Of a DNA stretch of 64,000 bases, positions 10,191 to 22,108 are shown one piece after another. The stretch spans positions 69,694,702 to 69,758,701 of the forward strand of contig NC_086022.1 of assembly GCF_036323735.1 (NCBI RefSeq). Reading direction: 5' to 3'. The notes beneath the pieces are model-generated. The model did not search any database. It was not told where the DNA came from and worked only from the letters and a program-made list of their open reading frames with translations. The stretch is from Rattus norvegicus (Eukaryota; Chordata; Mammalia; Rodentia; Muridae). A program made the translations under genes and the position numbers. The first letter of the stretch is position 1; each line of letters begins with the position of its first letter.

Positions 10191-11302
10191 TTTATTAATT
10201 TATGTATTTACTTTACAGCCTGATTGAAACGTCCCCTCTCTCCTCTCCTCCCAGCTCCTCCTTTTCCCCTCCCCTCCCCTTTTCTCCCCTTTTCTGAATA
10301 GAAGGGGAGGTCTCCCATGGATATCAAAATAGCCTTGACATATCAAGTTGCAGTAAAACTAAATGCATCTTCTATTGAGGGTAGACAGTGCAGCCCAGTT
10401 AGGAGAAAGGGGTCCAAAGACAGGACATGTAGTCAGAGACAGCCCCTGCTCCCACTGTAGGAATCCTACATGAATACCCAGCTGCACAACTGTTACATAT
10501 GTGCAGTGGGCCTAGGTCTGTTTCATGCATGCTCTCTGGTTGGCAGTTCAGTCTCTCCGAGACCCTATGGGTCCAGACTAGTTGATTCTGTAGGTTTTGT
10601 TGATATGGCTTGACCTCTGGCTCCTTCAACTTTTCACTCCCCTCTTCCACAGGACTCCCTATGCTCTACTTAATTCTTGACTGTGGGTCTCTGCATCAGT
10701 TTCTATCAGTTTCTGGGTGAAGCCTCTCTAATGACAGTTATACTAGGCTCTGCAAATATAGCAGAACATCATTAAATAGTGTCAGGAGTGGGTTCCCTCT
10801 CATGGTGTGGGTCTCAAGCTGGGAAAGTCACTGGTGGGTCCTTCCCTCAGATTGTACTCCGTCTTTTACCTCTACACAGCTTGTAGGCAGGACAAACTGG
10901 AGATCTCTGAGGTTTTGTGGCTGGGTTGGTGTCCTAAGTCCTCCATTGGAAGTTTTGCCTGGTTACAGGTAATGACTGGTTCAGGCTCATATCTCCCATT
11001 GCAAGAAGTCTTATCTAGGGTCACCCTCATAGATTTCCACTGTTCTAGGTTTCTAGCTAGTCCCCCCACCCCAATCCAATGGTCTCCCTCAGTACTTTCT
11101 CCCTCCTGTTCCTATCCCCATCCCGCTAGTTCCCTCCCTCCATCCTCTATCCAGTGTCTAATATATTTTCCTCAGTAAGATTAAAGTGCCCGCTCTCCCC
11201 ACCATGTTTGTCTGTCTGGATCTGGGTTACCTCACTCAGGATGATATTTTTCTAGTTCCATCCATTTGCCTGCAAATTTCATGATGTCATTGCTTTTAAT
11301 GA
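10191..11302 (-). mobile_element. Lx-type L1 3' region, 5'-truncated
   Basis: The + strand is antisense to the rodent L1 end: tttactttacagcctgattg, a polypyrimidine stretch at 10230-10300 (the L1 3' UTR polypurine tract), aggtctcccatggatatcaa, gcagcccagttaggagaaag, gggttacctcactcaggatg, gttccatccatttgcctgc. Flanking 16-18-bp imperfect duplications (cttggccacccttttctt at 9971-9988 and cttagccacttttctt at 11303-11318) mark a target-primed insertion. Confidence 0.85.
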
Positions 11303-11460
11303 CTTAGCCACTTTTCTTACAACCCTGGGTTCACCTGCCCAAGGATGGCACTGTGTACAGTGTCATCAATTAGCAATCGAGAAAAGGCCTCAGTTCCTCA
11401 GCTGAGATTCTGTCTTCCAGGGTATGTCTAGTTTGCATTAAATTATAAGAAAGTCACCAT
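11303..11460 (-). repeat. LTR-like rodent interspersed repeat, copy B, right part
   Basis: Text resumes the repeat after the L1: cttacaaccctgggttcacc, tgcccaaggatggcactgtg, tcatcaattagcaatcgaga, aaaggcctcagttcctcagc. Order and strand agree with 8690-9988. Confidence 0.7.
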
Positions 11461-11869
11461 CCGGGCTACTCAAAGGCTCTGTTGAAGGACAGGTGGGAGG
11501 ATCTTCCAGGTGAGAGGAGGCCAAGCAGATGATGAGCTGAGCTAGAGATGTGGATGTGGGGGCCTGAGGCAGCCGTGGTGTATGTGGGATAATGCTCAGG
11601 ACCAGGCTGTTGGAGCTGTGAAACAGGGGGCCTAGTGTGTATATTCATGGTGTGGCCCACCCTCTGTCATCCTGGGGAGTCAGGGGAATGCTGAGAGGGA
11701 AGGTGAACTGTTTGATTTTGACTTGGTGACCATTGGCACGATGGCCTGGAGATGGGGTTGAAGGCAGAAGGGGCCCCAGTTGTGCCCTGATGTCTTTCCA
11801 TTGGAGACAGTCTGTCCTTGGATAAGAACTGAAAATGGTATATAAGAGAGTACTGCAGGCAAAGCAAGA

Positions 11870-12026
11870 GGGTGTGTGTGCTTGTGTGTGAGTGCTGTAC
11901 ATGAGAGAGTTGTACATTATGCTTGATGTATAAATGTATGGAGTGTAGTGAGTGTATATGGGAGTATATATGAAAATGTGTGTAAGGATATTGTGAGAGT
12001 GTATGTATGCTATGTACGTGAGAATG

Positions 12027-12071
<45 letters not shown>

Positions 12072-13038
12072 CGCCAGAGTCTGTGAGGGAACTTGTGATT
12101 GTGAATGTATGATAATATGTGAGTATATGTGCCCACAAGTGTATAAAAGTATGTGTTGAGATGCTGGAGACATGGCTAATGGTTAAGAGTGTGTATTGTT
12201 TTTGCAGAGGACCTAAGCCACCACATCAGGTGACTCACAACTGTCTATAACCCCAGCTCCAGAGGGTCTGAAGTATACCTCTGAACTCTTTGGGTACCCA
12301 TATTCACACGTGCATGTCCCCCATATATACATAATTAAAAATAAAATAAATCCCTTTAAAAAGAGTATGGATGAATATAGGGAGTGAATGAATGTATTGG
12401 TGTGTTGATGTCTGTGAGGTCTGTATGTTAAAATGTATGCATTTTGAATAATAATGTGTACCTCATAGAGACCTTCTATGGGGGAGTCTGAGCATGCGTA
12501 GATGAGGGTGTGTGACTGTGTCTGCGTTTATGTGAGATGGGTGTGTATCAGTTCAAGTCATCTACCAACAGATGTTCAGAAGTTCCATCCCATCAGAGCT
12601 GGAAGGGTGTGGTCGTATTTGAGAGAGTGCAGAGAGCAGCCACGAAGAATATACCCCAAAGGACCTGCTTCCTCCAGCTAGGCATCACCTTTTGCTGTGT
12701 TTTACAGCTTCCCAAAATAGTGTCCCCAACTGGGCCCACACATTAAAAACATGAGTGCGTGAGGACATTTTACTTTAAATCCATAGCATTGTGTGGGAAT
12801 GTGTCTGAACGTGTGTGAGGATAAGTATATGTGAGAGGGTATGTTTGTGTGTGAGTTTGAGTGTGTGCCTGTATGTGAGGTTGTGTGTATGTGTGTGCGC
12901 GTGCGTCTGTGTGTGTATGTCTGTGTGAGAAGAGTGTGTTGAGTATGACTGTGAGAGAGCGTGAGTGTGCCTATGTAAAAGAGAATGATTTTGTGTCGTG
13001 TTGAGTGTGATTGTGAATGTTGAGTGTGTAAGATAGAT

Positions 13039-13073
<35 letters not shown>

Positions 13074-13080
13074 ATGTAAT
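11870..13080. repeat. Extended degenerate GT-rich zone with two pure (GT)n cores
   Basis: Pure cores lie at 12031-12072 (with a gcgcgcacgc end) and 13041-13071. Between and around them are decayed tgtgag/tgtatg units. A B2/B3-like SINE (12160-12362) and some ordinary sequence (12540-12750) interrupt the zone. His/Thr- and Cys/Val-repeat frames here are microsatellite artefacts. Confidence 0.8.
12160..12362 (+). repeat. B2/B3-like SINE
   Basis: Diverged B2 landmarks in order: ctggagacatggctaatggt, taagagtgtgtattg, cagaggacctaagccaccac, aactgtctataaccccagct, ending aaaataaaataaatcccttt. Confidence 0.72.
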
Positions 13081-13099
13081 GTGCATGTTTGTTTCTTTG

Positions 13100-14420
13100 C
13101 ACTGGCATACAGATGGGCAGGAATCTGTTCTCTGTTCAGCAGCCAGAAGTCAGCTCAGAAGGCAGCTCCTTGCCAGGATCTGACTTTCCAGCTGCCCAGC
13201 AGTCAAGTGCCAGGAATGCCTTTGTTCACCTGCAGGGCTTGGCCAGTTCCCCAAGGATTCCCCTTTACCACAGCAACCACAGAGAAGTCTGGAACAGGAG
13301 CAGGAAGCTGTCCTCTTGGAGCCTGCTATGTAAGCCCTCTATCTCTGTAGCCATTCACCCACTGTTTGCCCTTTCGCTCTGGTCGAGAGTGCCTCTCACC
13401 TTGTTCTGCTCATGTTTAACATCCCTCAGCTGTTCCTGGGCTCTGTGGCCTGACCATCCTTTGGCCTCTGACAGACCTTTTAGCGCCTTGGATGTTCGAT
13501 GCTGGCACATCCCATACCCCGGGCATTTCTGGGTCAGCCTCTGCCTCTGCCCAGGCCTGGCACCTGAACAGTGTTTGCATAGAGCAATCAATACTTAATG
13601 AGTATTTGTAGAATATTTTAAATAGAAGCAAAATGAGCTCAGTGCATACATTTTCTTCTCACCCTCACCGCCTCTGGGGATAAAGGAATAGCCAACCCAC
13701 GGTAGTCGTTGACATGTAATTTAGGTTTTCTGCAGTGCACAGTTCAAAAAGGATCTTATCACTCTCCTGGTACCAAAATTCACATTTCATTTCATTAATC
13801 AAAATGGGCAACATTTTCTTGAATTCAGTCACTTCAGAAGATGGGGACTGGTATAAATGGTTTTCAAATCATGATTTTAAAAGGGGCTATTGTGTAGGTC
13901 ACTAGCTTTCGGCTTTTCAGTGAGTGGAGAATGCAGCTCGAGAGAGTGTGGATGAATAGAGGCAGACTTCTTATCCATCTGAGAGCCATGGATTGATTGT
14001 GAGTGGTGCTAGGCCTAGATGCAAATCTGCCACTTTTCTAGCAAACCGGGCCTATTTCCTACAGAACATTTTATGCCAAAGGCTGATAGCAAGTTTCACC
14101 TCAAACAGATCTCCATCCAAAGTTGAAGTTCTAATGCAGCACATGGCCAGTTTTTGCTGCATAATGAGCAACAACAAGTCATCAATGACTCAATCCTGTT
14201 TTTATCACAACCTCAGGGTGCTGTGGATCTGTCCTGGCTCTGAGCTCTGTTAGCTGGGTAGCCCTGTCCTTGCACCTATGGACTGACAAGGGCTTGCTTG
14301 AATGCCTCTGAGCAACTTCTTCATGTCTCTTTAATTCCTTCTCCCACAGGACCAGCGAGCCAGCTATAGCATTTGTGGATGCAGTCATGGGGAGGTTCTG
14401 AGTTCAATTTGAGCAAATGT
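13100..14420. other. Single-copy intronic sequence
   Basis: No gene or clear repeat is supported. A 169-codon frame at 13089-13598 begins next to a GT array and shows no family. The part at about 14010-14200 is unbroken, AT-leaning and contains an AP-1 consensus TGACTCA at 14186-14192; a conserved element is possible. Confidence 0.55.
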
Positions 14421-14423
14421 ATC

Positions 14424-14785
14424 ATTTCTATTGTATCAATTAGATTTCTTGTCACTGTGACCAAGTACCTGTCAACAAGTAATTTACAGGAGGAAGGGTT
14501 TATTTTGGCCCACAGTTGTGAGCAATGTGGCCCATCATGGCTGAGAAGGCATGGTGTGGCTTGGTCCATACCTGGCACCATGATTGTTGACCAGGAAGCA
14601 GAGAAAGAAGAATATAGGTGACTATCCTGTCTTCCTTTTTCCCTCTTTAATCAGCCAGGGACCCAGCCCATTGGATGGTATCCTGCCATACTCATTTAGG
14701 TCTTTCTCCCTCAGTTAAATATTTCTGGAGACACCTTCATAAACACACCAAACGATGAGCCTCATTAGTACATTAAACACAGCCT
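14424..14785 (-). repeat. LTR-like rodent interspersed repeat
   Basis: Reverse-oriented landmarks: ttcttgtcactgtgaccaag, aggaagggtttattttggcc, tggtgtggcttggtccatac, ccctcagttaaatatttctg. Same broad family as the elements at 7965, 9815, 23876 and 37080. Confidence 0.6.
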
Positions 14786-15270
14786 AATTGACAACTGAAA
14801 TTAATTGTATGCTGTTGGCCAAAACCACTCATAGTTCTGAGTCCAGATTCCAGGGGTGGGGACCCAGCAGTGGGACGGACTCGAAAGTTGCAGTGATCTA
14901 TCAGGCAATGGCAGATGGCAGATATTATTGTATTCCCATAATACTCCTGTACTGGAGCTGCAAAGTTCTATTGCCCAATGATGTCACTGTCCTCATAGTG
15001 TTGCTGCTGATGTTGGTATAAACAAACCTACTGCTATGCATGTGTTTGAAAATGCAGAATTTGCTATTATGGGATGCACATAGCGCTTGGTAATGGAAGA
15101 AAGGATTGTGCTACTGGTTCATGGGTTTATAATACTTTTACTCATTATTTTAGACTATGCCTTTTGTTTATCAATGCAAAAGCTAACTGTAAGGCAGCGT
15201 GCTGTGTTATAGCAATAGCAATCTTGTTCATCCTGTGTTTGCCATGTCTCAGATGAATTTAAAGGACTTA
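14786..15270. other. Single-copy intronic sequence
   Basis: No gene or confidently recognised repeat is visible. Confidence 0.5.
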
Positions 15271-15274
15271 GCTA

Positions 15275-15600
15275 TGGCTTCAGAGGGACGGCTCAGTGAG
15301 TAAAATTCTTGCTGTGCATAAGTGAGGGCTGGAGTTTGGGTCCTCCAGCACCTACATGAAAACTAAGAGGGTGTGGCAGCTCCCTGTGATCCCAGAGCTT
15401 GAGAAACTGAGGCAGGATCTCTAGGGATAGCTGACTCAGTACACTAGCTGAATCAGAGAGTTCCAGGTTCAGAGAGATAGCATGCTTTAGTATATAAAGT
15501 AGAGAGCAATCAGCGAGAATGCCCAGCATCAACCCCTGCCTTCAAACACATGCACACATGTACATGTACACCTATATACACTTGTGCCAATATACATGTG
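15275..15600 (+). repeat. B4 SINE
   Basis: Landmarks in order: cagagggacggctcagtgag, gtcctccagcacctacatga, gcttgagaaactgaggcagg, gagttccaggttcagagaga, atgcccagcatcaacccctg, then a CA-rich end. Confidence 0.72.
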
Positions 15601-15645
15601 TTCTCACATACACACATGCATAACATACATTCATATTCTTCATAA

Positions 15646-15649
15646 TCAC

Positions 15650-15701
<52 letters not shown>
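15646..15701 (+). repeat. Compound (CAT)n-(CAG)n triplet array
   Basis: About ten CAT units run into seven CAG units without a break. It lies just after the B4 SINE and gives an Asp/Ala run in a minus-strand frame, which is not a gene. Confidence 0.92.
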
Positions 15702-16090
15702 TAATGACAAGTTACCTCCCCATATCATTTAGGTCTGTGTAAGGACACTCTAGGATGCTTGCATAATCATGAAATATCCAATGATAGACAGATCTCTCGG
15801 AATGTGTACCTGTTGTTGTGACATAGAACTATAAGAGAGCCATTTTTCTTGCTATAAACAGATTAGTGTTCTGTGTAATAGATGGCATACTCCGTAGAGA
15901 CTTAGAAGAATCATTTTTGTGTGAGTGAAAACTGAGCACTGGTTTGATGTTTGTAATGATAGCTTACTAGAGTTGAAGGTAACCACTATGGTATTTTGCT
16001 TGTAGAGCTCCCAGTATGGCATATACAGGATTAGAGTGTATTTCGTAGATGTCTTAGTGAGTTCAGTAATTAAAGTGTAAAATATAAGAA
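15702..16090. other. Single-copy intronic sequence
   Basis: No gene or clear repeat is visible; the sequence is AT-rich. Confidence 0.5.
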
Positions 16091-16098
16091 TTGTATTG

Positions 16099-16290
16099 GG
16101 GCTGGAGAGTTGGCTCAGTGGTTGAGAGCACTGACCACTCTTCCAGAGGACCTAGGTTCAGTTCCCAGCATCCACATGGCAGTTCCCAATTGTCTTAACT
16201 CCTGTTCCAGGAGATCCAACACCCTCACACAGACAGACATGCAGTCAAAACACCAATGTACACAAAATAAAAATAAATTGTTTAAAAGGT
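16099..16290 (+). repeat. B2 SINE
   Basis: Starts ggggctggagagttggctca, continues gagagcactgaccactcttc and cagttcccagcatccacatg, ends cacaaaataaaaataaattg. A near-identical 12-bp flank (taagaattgtat before, taagaattctat after) suggests the target-site duplication. Confidence 0.88.
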
Positions 16291-16650
16291 AAGAATTCTA
16301 TCAAGTCCTGTCATTAGAGTAGATTGGCAGCTAGGTGTGATAAGATTAAGTCTGTACTTCAGAGTCTACCCTCCATGTGTATGAGCCACTGTTTCAGTGC
16401 TTTTGTATGGGGCTCTCATCTAGCAGTGAGGCACACTGGAACAAGTAGAGCTGGATCATGACTGGAGGGGGTTTGTGGTTCTTTCCTGTTGCTGATGGGC
16501 CCTGAGGGTTCACTTCATCCCTCTGGTTCTTCTATTCATGCTAAAAATGATGGGTTGGGCTGGGTGGAAAGCTACTTTCAAGGGTGGGAGTCCAATTTCT
16601 GTGTCAGTAATAAAAATTACATGGAGTTTGTTTGACCGTTAATGATGCAT

Positions 16651-17590
16651 TTGGGTGCTGGGGAATTTGGTAAAATGCTTGCTGTACAAGTATGAGGACC
16701 AGAGCTTGGTCTCTGGAACCCTTATAAGGAAAGCTGAATGTTATGGAAATGACCAACCAATAACCTGTTCAACTTGAGATACCCATCCCATGGGCAAGCT
16801 CCCATCTCCAACACTATTAATGATACTCTGTTATGCTTGCAGACAGGAGCATGTTGTCCTCTAAGAGGATCCACCTAGCAAGCTGACTCAGACAGATACA
16901 GATGCCCACAGCCAAACAGTGAATGGAGCTTAGGAACTCTTATAGAAGAATAGGAGGAAGGATTATGGGCCCTGAAGGGGATAGGAACTCCACAGGAAGA
17001 CCAACAGAGTCAACTAACCTGGATGCTTAGGGTTCTCAGAGTCTGAACCACCAACCAAAGAACATACATGGGCTGGAGGGTCTAGACCTCCCCACTCATA
17101 TGTAGCATATAGGCAGCTTGATCTTCATGTAGGTCCCGAGCAACTGGAATGGGGGCTATCCCAAAAGTTGTTGCCTGTACATGGGGTATGTTCTTGTCTG
17201 GCTTCAATGGGAGAGGAAGCAGCTAGTCTCCCAGAGACTTGAAGTGCCAGGGTGGGAGGATTCCCAGGGGTGGGTGGGGGGTGCAGGCAACCCACTCAGA
17301 GGAGAAGGGGAGGAGGGAATGGGGCAGGGAATAACAGGAAGAGGGATAGTGAGTGGAATGTAAAGTGGATAAATAAAAAAATAAAATTAATTTTAAAAAA
17401 GGAAGCTGAGTGTAATGGCCCATACTTGTAATTCTAGCAATGGGGAGACAGAGACATGGATCTGGGGCTTGCTGACCAGGCAACTTAGCTCAAGTTAGTG
17501 AGCTTCAGGTCTCAGAGTATGAGGTGGATGGCTCCTGAAGAATAATACCCCTGACCTTCTATTCATATGTGCACACAAGTGCGCTCCTAC
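16651..17590 (+). repeat. B4 SINE split by an L1
   Basis: The left part is 16651-16746 (ggtgctggggaatttggtaa ... ggaaagctgaatg) and the right part 17401-17590 (gaagctgagtgtaatggccc, gcaatggggagacagagaca, ctgaccttctattcatatgt). Joined in order they make one B4-like unit. Confidence 0.72.
16747..17400 (+). mobile_element. 5'-truncated rodent L1 3' end inserted in B4
   Basis: Sense-strand L1 3' region landmarks: caataacctgttcaacttga, catcccatgggcaagctccc, gaggatccacctagcaagct, tgaaggggataggaactcca, aggaggaagg, then a G-rich stretch (tggggggtgcagg) and tail aataaaattaattttaaaaa. A 18-19-bp imperfect duplication flanks it (16728-16746 and 17401-17418). A 60-codon frame inside is not a gene. Confidence 0.88.
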
Positions 17591-17617
17591 CCAAACAGAG
17601 AGACATGTATACATACA

Positions 17618-17620
<3 letters not shown>

Positions 17621-17650
<30 letters not shown>
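17621..17650. repeat. (TG)n microsatellite
   Basis: Fifteen pure TG units following the B4 tail. Confidence 0.92.
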
Positions 17651-17653
<3 letters not shown>

Positions 17654-17759
17654 ACCATGCATGAGTACATGTGTGTTTGTCCCGTTCCCCCACCTTCCCA
17701 CACACACAGTGTGTGAGGGTTCATCTGGGCTCCAACAAACAGGATAATTCTAAATAAAT

Positions 17760-18702
17760 GACTGCATAAAGTAGAGGTTATTTCTCTTCCCTATACAAAA
17801 CCAGGTCGGTGACTAGGTGTTCCAGGTAGGGATGGCTGTGAGTGTCCTTAAATTTCTAGTTTTCTCTTCTACCACTTTCATAATATGACTTAATCCTTGA
17901 GTTAACCTCAGTGTTGAATCATCTATCAAAATGGTTGCGCAGCACTAGAAATCACTATTACTGGATAAGGAAAGGGAGAAAAAGACCTTTTGGAAAAACT
18001 TGCTTTGGGATACACATAGATTTTAGCACAGTTGCAAAGATGTTATAGAATTACCACAAAATCTTCACTTATATGTTGCATAAAGCTGGTACACTGATTG
18101 AAGTGGAGGCATTAGCAGTGGTACCATAGTGTGGTCTAGGCTTGGTCTTTGTTAGAATTTTTATGCTCATGTCCCTTTTTGGCTTCAAATCTTACTTCGG
18201 ATCCACTTTACAATTTGAGTTTACAGTACTTTAGCTTTTCTTGCTCTAGAACAATTTATCTTTCCTTAACTTTCATGAGCTTGATGGGAATACTGGCCAG
18301 GTATTGTATAGAAAGTATCTTGTAGGGAGTGGTTCTGATGCTCTGATTAGGAACTTTCCTGCTTACCTTGAAGGTCCTGTTTCCCAGTTGGTTCTTGATC
18401 AATAATTAAAGGTTCTAGCAGCTAATGGCTGGGCAGAAGAGGTAGGACTTTCAGGTTCTTGCAGGCAGGCTAGCAGACACAGGAGGAGGAAAGAAAATTC
18501 TCCATGCTTTGGAGGGAGAAAGAACCACCAGCCATGTGAGATCTCATATGGAGTGGCCATTGGCCACTTCCCTGACTGGGTGTGGGGTAGCAGGCAGGAG
18601 ATTAGAAGCATAACCAAACTGAGGGAACATTTAGAGGTCTTGAGCTGGGAGTGAAATTAAGATGTGCCTGACCATTGAGCTAAAAGCATATTAAAAATAA
18701 GT

Positions 18703-18704
<2 letters not shown>
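17760..18704. other. Single-copy intronic sequence
   Basis: No gene is seen and no repeat could be assigned with confidence. Confidence 0.5.

Positions 18705-18750
<46 letters not shown>
18705..18750. repeat. (GT)n microsatellite
   Basis: An uninterrupted run of 23 GT units. Confidence 0.93.
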
Positions 18751-18753
<3 letters not shown>

Positions 18754-19214
18754 CTCTGGATCATGGGATGGCTCCTGGTTGGGTGCATACATACGCCTAG
18801 CCAGGAACATGGATCAGTGTAGCAGAATGCTACATGCTCTACATGCTACAAGCTTGTCAAAGTGGGTTATGTGATATTCTCACCTTATTAGACTTGAGTT
18901 ATGGGTTATGAGCAAGAACTTCATAGTAGGGTGTATAATATTATGGCTTGTTCCTGGGAAATCTCAATCACTTGGTTAAAATGGCATCTTCTGGTGTCTC
19001 TACCATCAAATAACCCTACTTCCCTTCCTAGACTCTTGAGTAGCCTCTATGTTTGGCTCACACCCAAGGAAGGGGAATATAGTACCTCCTTTGTAGGGTT
19101 CAGTGCTGGAAGTTCCATTGAGCTCAACTCTGGAAGTTCCCTGAAATTCTACTCTTATGGCTGGGATTTGCTGTCATATGATAAGTGGTAAAGGGCCTCA
19201 GTTGGTGCCAAGTA

Positions 19215-19390
19215 TCCGAGCTCAGACTCCAGACACGAATTCTCATGCATGTTAGTGATGTGAACCAGTCAACTTGTTTCACTTGTCTAGGTCTTAGTTT
19301 CCTCTATACTGAGGGAATGGCCATACCTTTTATAGCATTCTTGTGAATTTATGCAGATAAAATGTTTAGCCCACTGTTAATCATTGACAA
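19215..19390 (-). repeat. MIR SINE relic
   Basis: Reverse MIR-like order: gagctcagactccagacacg, gtcttagtttcctctatact, gagggaatggccataccttt, gtgaatttatgcagataaaa. Confidence 0.55.
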
Positions 19391-19399
19391 TGGTATGCG

Positions 19400-21800
19400 T
19401 CCACGCTTAGCTGCAAATGATACTGAGGAATTTAGGGTCCAGCCTCACCCTGTGGAAGCAACAAACCTAACTAGCTAAATATTGGTATCTTGTCGCTAAG
19501 GAAGAAAAGGCAGGCTGGTTATTTAAAGATAGCTAACAGCATCTGCTACAATCACTGTGCTCATGCTTTGGGCTGATAGATCTGTAGTAGACAGGACTGT
19601 GATGTGCCAATTCTCTCTGCCATTGCTATGTCTCTACAGACAGATTCCATGCTGATTTCTAAGGGGTCATGCTGGACCTCAGGACAATGAGAGACACAGA
19701 TGGCAGCCAGAAGAGCTAAGAGGTCATCAGGGAAGAAGGGTCTTGCTGAGTGTACTTGATCATCAGGAAGCATTCAGCTTTTTCCTCCCTGCCTCCAAAT
19801 CCCAGGGGAGGGCACCATAGGAGGGCTCATACCCAGCACACACTGCAGGAAGCAACACATGCTCACTGGAAAGCATTTGAGATATTTTCTTTCTTTTAAA
19901 TATTGAATCTACAAGGGAAAGACAGTGCATTTGGAGACTGCCATGAGAGGTGGGTGGGTTAGAGGCTTTGCAAAGATCAGAGCTACCCTGGAATATCTGT
20001 CAACAGGAATAGCCGAGAAAGAGCATCCCTGCACATGTGGAGGTCTGACCTCCAAAGGGCTTGTAAGAAGGGCCCACAACATGCCCAGCCTGATCTGTCA
20101 TGTGCCACATGCTCCTTCAGAGGACAAAGAGTAGCTCCAGGAGTCAAGGTTGGATCACTTCAAGTCTTCAGTTTTGAAAAATGAGCACAAAGAGAAAGAA
20201 CCAGAAGTGGTTTGCGTGCACACGAATGGGATCTGAGACCTGTAATTATAGCTGCAGTCATTGTGCCCAGGTCTTAACACGACTTCACTTCCTGAAGCTT
20301 GGCTCCAACAAGTGCCTCTTAATGAGCACTCCTTCCCCTTCCTTGTCATTGTGTGGGTGCCTTGGAATAGACACTTTTCTTTTAGTCTAGTGCTAAGTGT
20401 TAGATCCGGACATATCACATGCTATGCTTGGAGAATGGCGGTGTTCAAGGTCATCACCAGAAGTTTGACCTGTAGCCAAGAGTTGCGCAAATCTCTTTGA
20501 GCTCCTGTCTCATCTGAAATGCAGGTGTTGACCTCTATGATCTGGAGTTCTATGCAGCAAAAGCTACTGTAGATGGTCTTCCAATGCTCAGTTTTTAGAG
20601 TGCATCTCTTTGCCCACAGTGTCCCTCTGCAGAATCTGGATTTCTTTGGATGACTTCATGCGGCTCCAATGTAAGGCTCTTTCTTCTCCCTTTCTCAGCC
20701 CCTGGCAGCCTCAGCAACTGGCTCACATGAGGAGGTGCTGTGGGTGTGAGACTTTCCTGGCATCTTTCATGTTCCTTCACTTCTCCCTGCAGTCTGGTTC
20801 AAATAGGAAGAACAACTCTAATGCAGATTTCAGCCATCACATACGAGGTCCCCTGTCTATGTCATTGACTTCTCTCACTTGCTGACGTCTCTTCGATGGC
20901 AGAAGGAGCCTGACTTGTGCCCTCACAATGGACTTTGTTATGTTCCTTAAACTGAAAAGTACTTCAGAAAATGCCTATGCCTGTGCTGTTCCCAAATGTG
21001 TAGTTAATGAATGCAGTATAGCTGTGTTTTCCATTTGAGGCTGTTCCCTATTAAAGGCCCTGACAAAGAATTGCAGTTGTGCCAGGGCTAGCTGTGCTGA
21101 GTGTGGCCACCTCTGGAGGCCAATTTGTGGCCAATCTGAGAGTGGCTTTCCATCATATAATAACTATGTTCTGTTGCTCTGAACATAGACCAGCACTCTG
21201 CCTCCTATTTGCCTCTACACCTTGGGAAAAAAGATTATCATTTGACTCCCTTTACCCATTTTATTCAGCCACTGGCTTTGAGAACTTGCTGTGGCCAAGT
21301 TCTTCTATAGCACTCTTAACACTATCGTCTTTTTAGATTCATTTTCCCAGCATGTTTTATTTGCATGCCATTCCTATGAGATGGCCAGAGTAGAACTCTG
21401 AGTCCCTGAGAAAGTAAATGATTTATGTTGAAGGTGGATTACTTATTTAGCTAGACCAACTCTATCTTCCTTGTGTGTGTGTGTGTATGTGTGTGTAGGA
21501 TAGGATCCATGTTGGATGTCTTCCTCAATTGTGTCCCAACTTCTTGAGACACGATCCTTCTATGAACATAGACAAGCCCTGGGGACCTCACCCCTGTTTC
21601 TGTCTCACCAGCATCACTACACTGGGCATTTTCACTGATGCTGGGGAGCTTCCTCAGGCCCTTGTGTGTGTACAGCAAGCACTTTATTGGCTAATCTATC
21701 TCTTAGGACTCCATGTTCTCATCTAGAACCACTGATGTTTTGTGACTTGGTATAATGTAGTTGACTCCTGGTTTCAAGTCATCCTTGAATTTTTTTGGGT
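19400..21800. other. Mostly single-copy intronic sequence
   Basis: No gene is supported. A weak reverse MIR-like piece lies at about 20460-20545 (gagctcctgtctcatctgaa), and a short GT run at 21473-21497. The rest shows no array or recognisable element. Confidence 0.5.
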
Positions 21801-21804
21801 ATAT

Positions 21805-22108
21805 TTATATCTTCTGGTGTACATGCCTGTGTGAGGGTCCATAGAAGCCAGGGGTCAATGTCAGGCATCTTTCTCTATTGCTCTTCATCATATTTTTGAG
21901 ATAGGGTTTCTCATTGGATATGGAGTGCACGAATTGGCTAGACTGTCTGGCCGTTGAATTATGGAGATCCTCATATCCCTGCCACCCAGTGCTGTGATTA
22001 TAGGTGTTTGCCACCATGCCCAGCTGTGGATGTAAGTGACAGGGATCTGAAGTTAGGTCCTCATGCTTGCATAGCAAGCTCTTTATGCATGGAACTACTT
22101 TTCCAGTT
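21805..22108 (-). repeat. B4/RSINE-type SINE
   Basis: Contains tttttgagatagggtttctc, gctgtgattataggtgtttg, ccaccatgcccagctgtgg (reverse B1-like) and a tRNA-like end, gcatagcaagctctttatgc, finishing ttttccag. Confidence 0.68.

Noticed and set aside
9869..10227. Glu/Lys-rich, Leu-rich and Ser/Pro-rich frames
   Set aside because: They translate the polypyrimidine tract derived from an L1 A-tail in different frames.
11645..12173. 163- and 168-codon minus frames with His/Thr repeats
   Set aside because: The repeats come from the (GT)n array; the remaining residues show no family.
13089..13598. 169-codon + frame as a possible exon
   Set aside because: It begins beside a GT array, has no recognised domain and no convincing acceptor/donor pair in frame.
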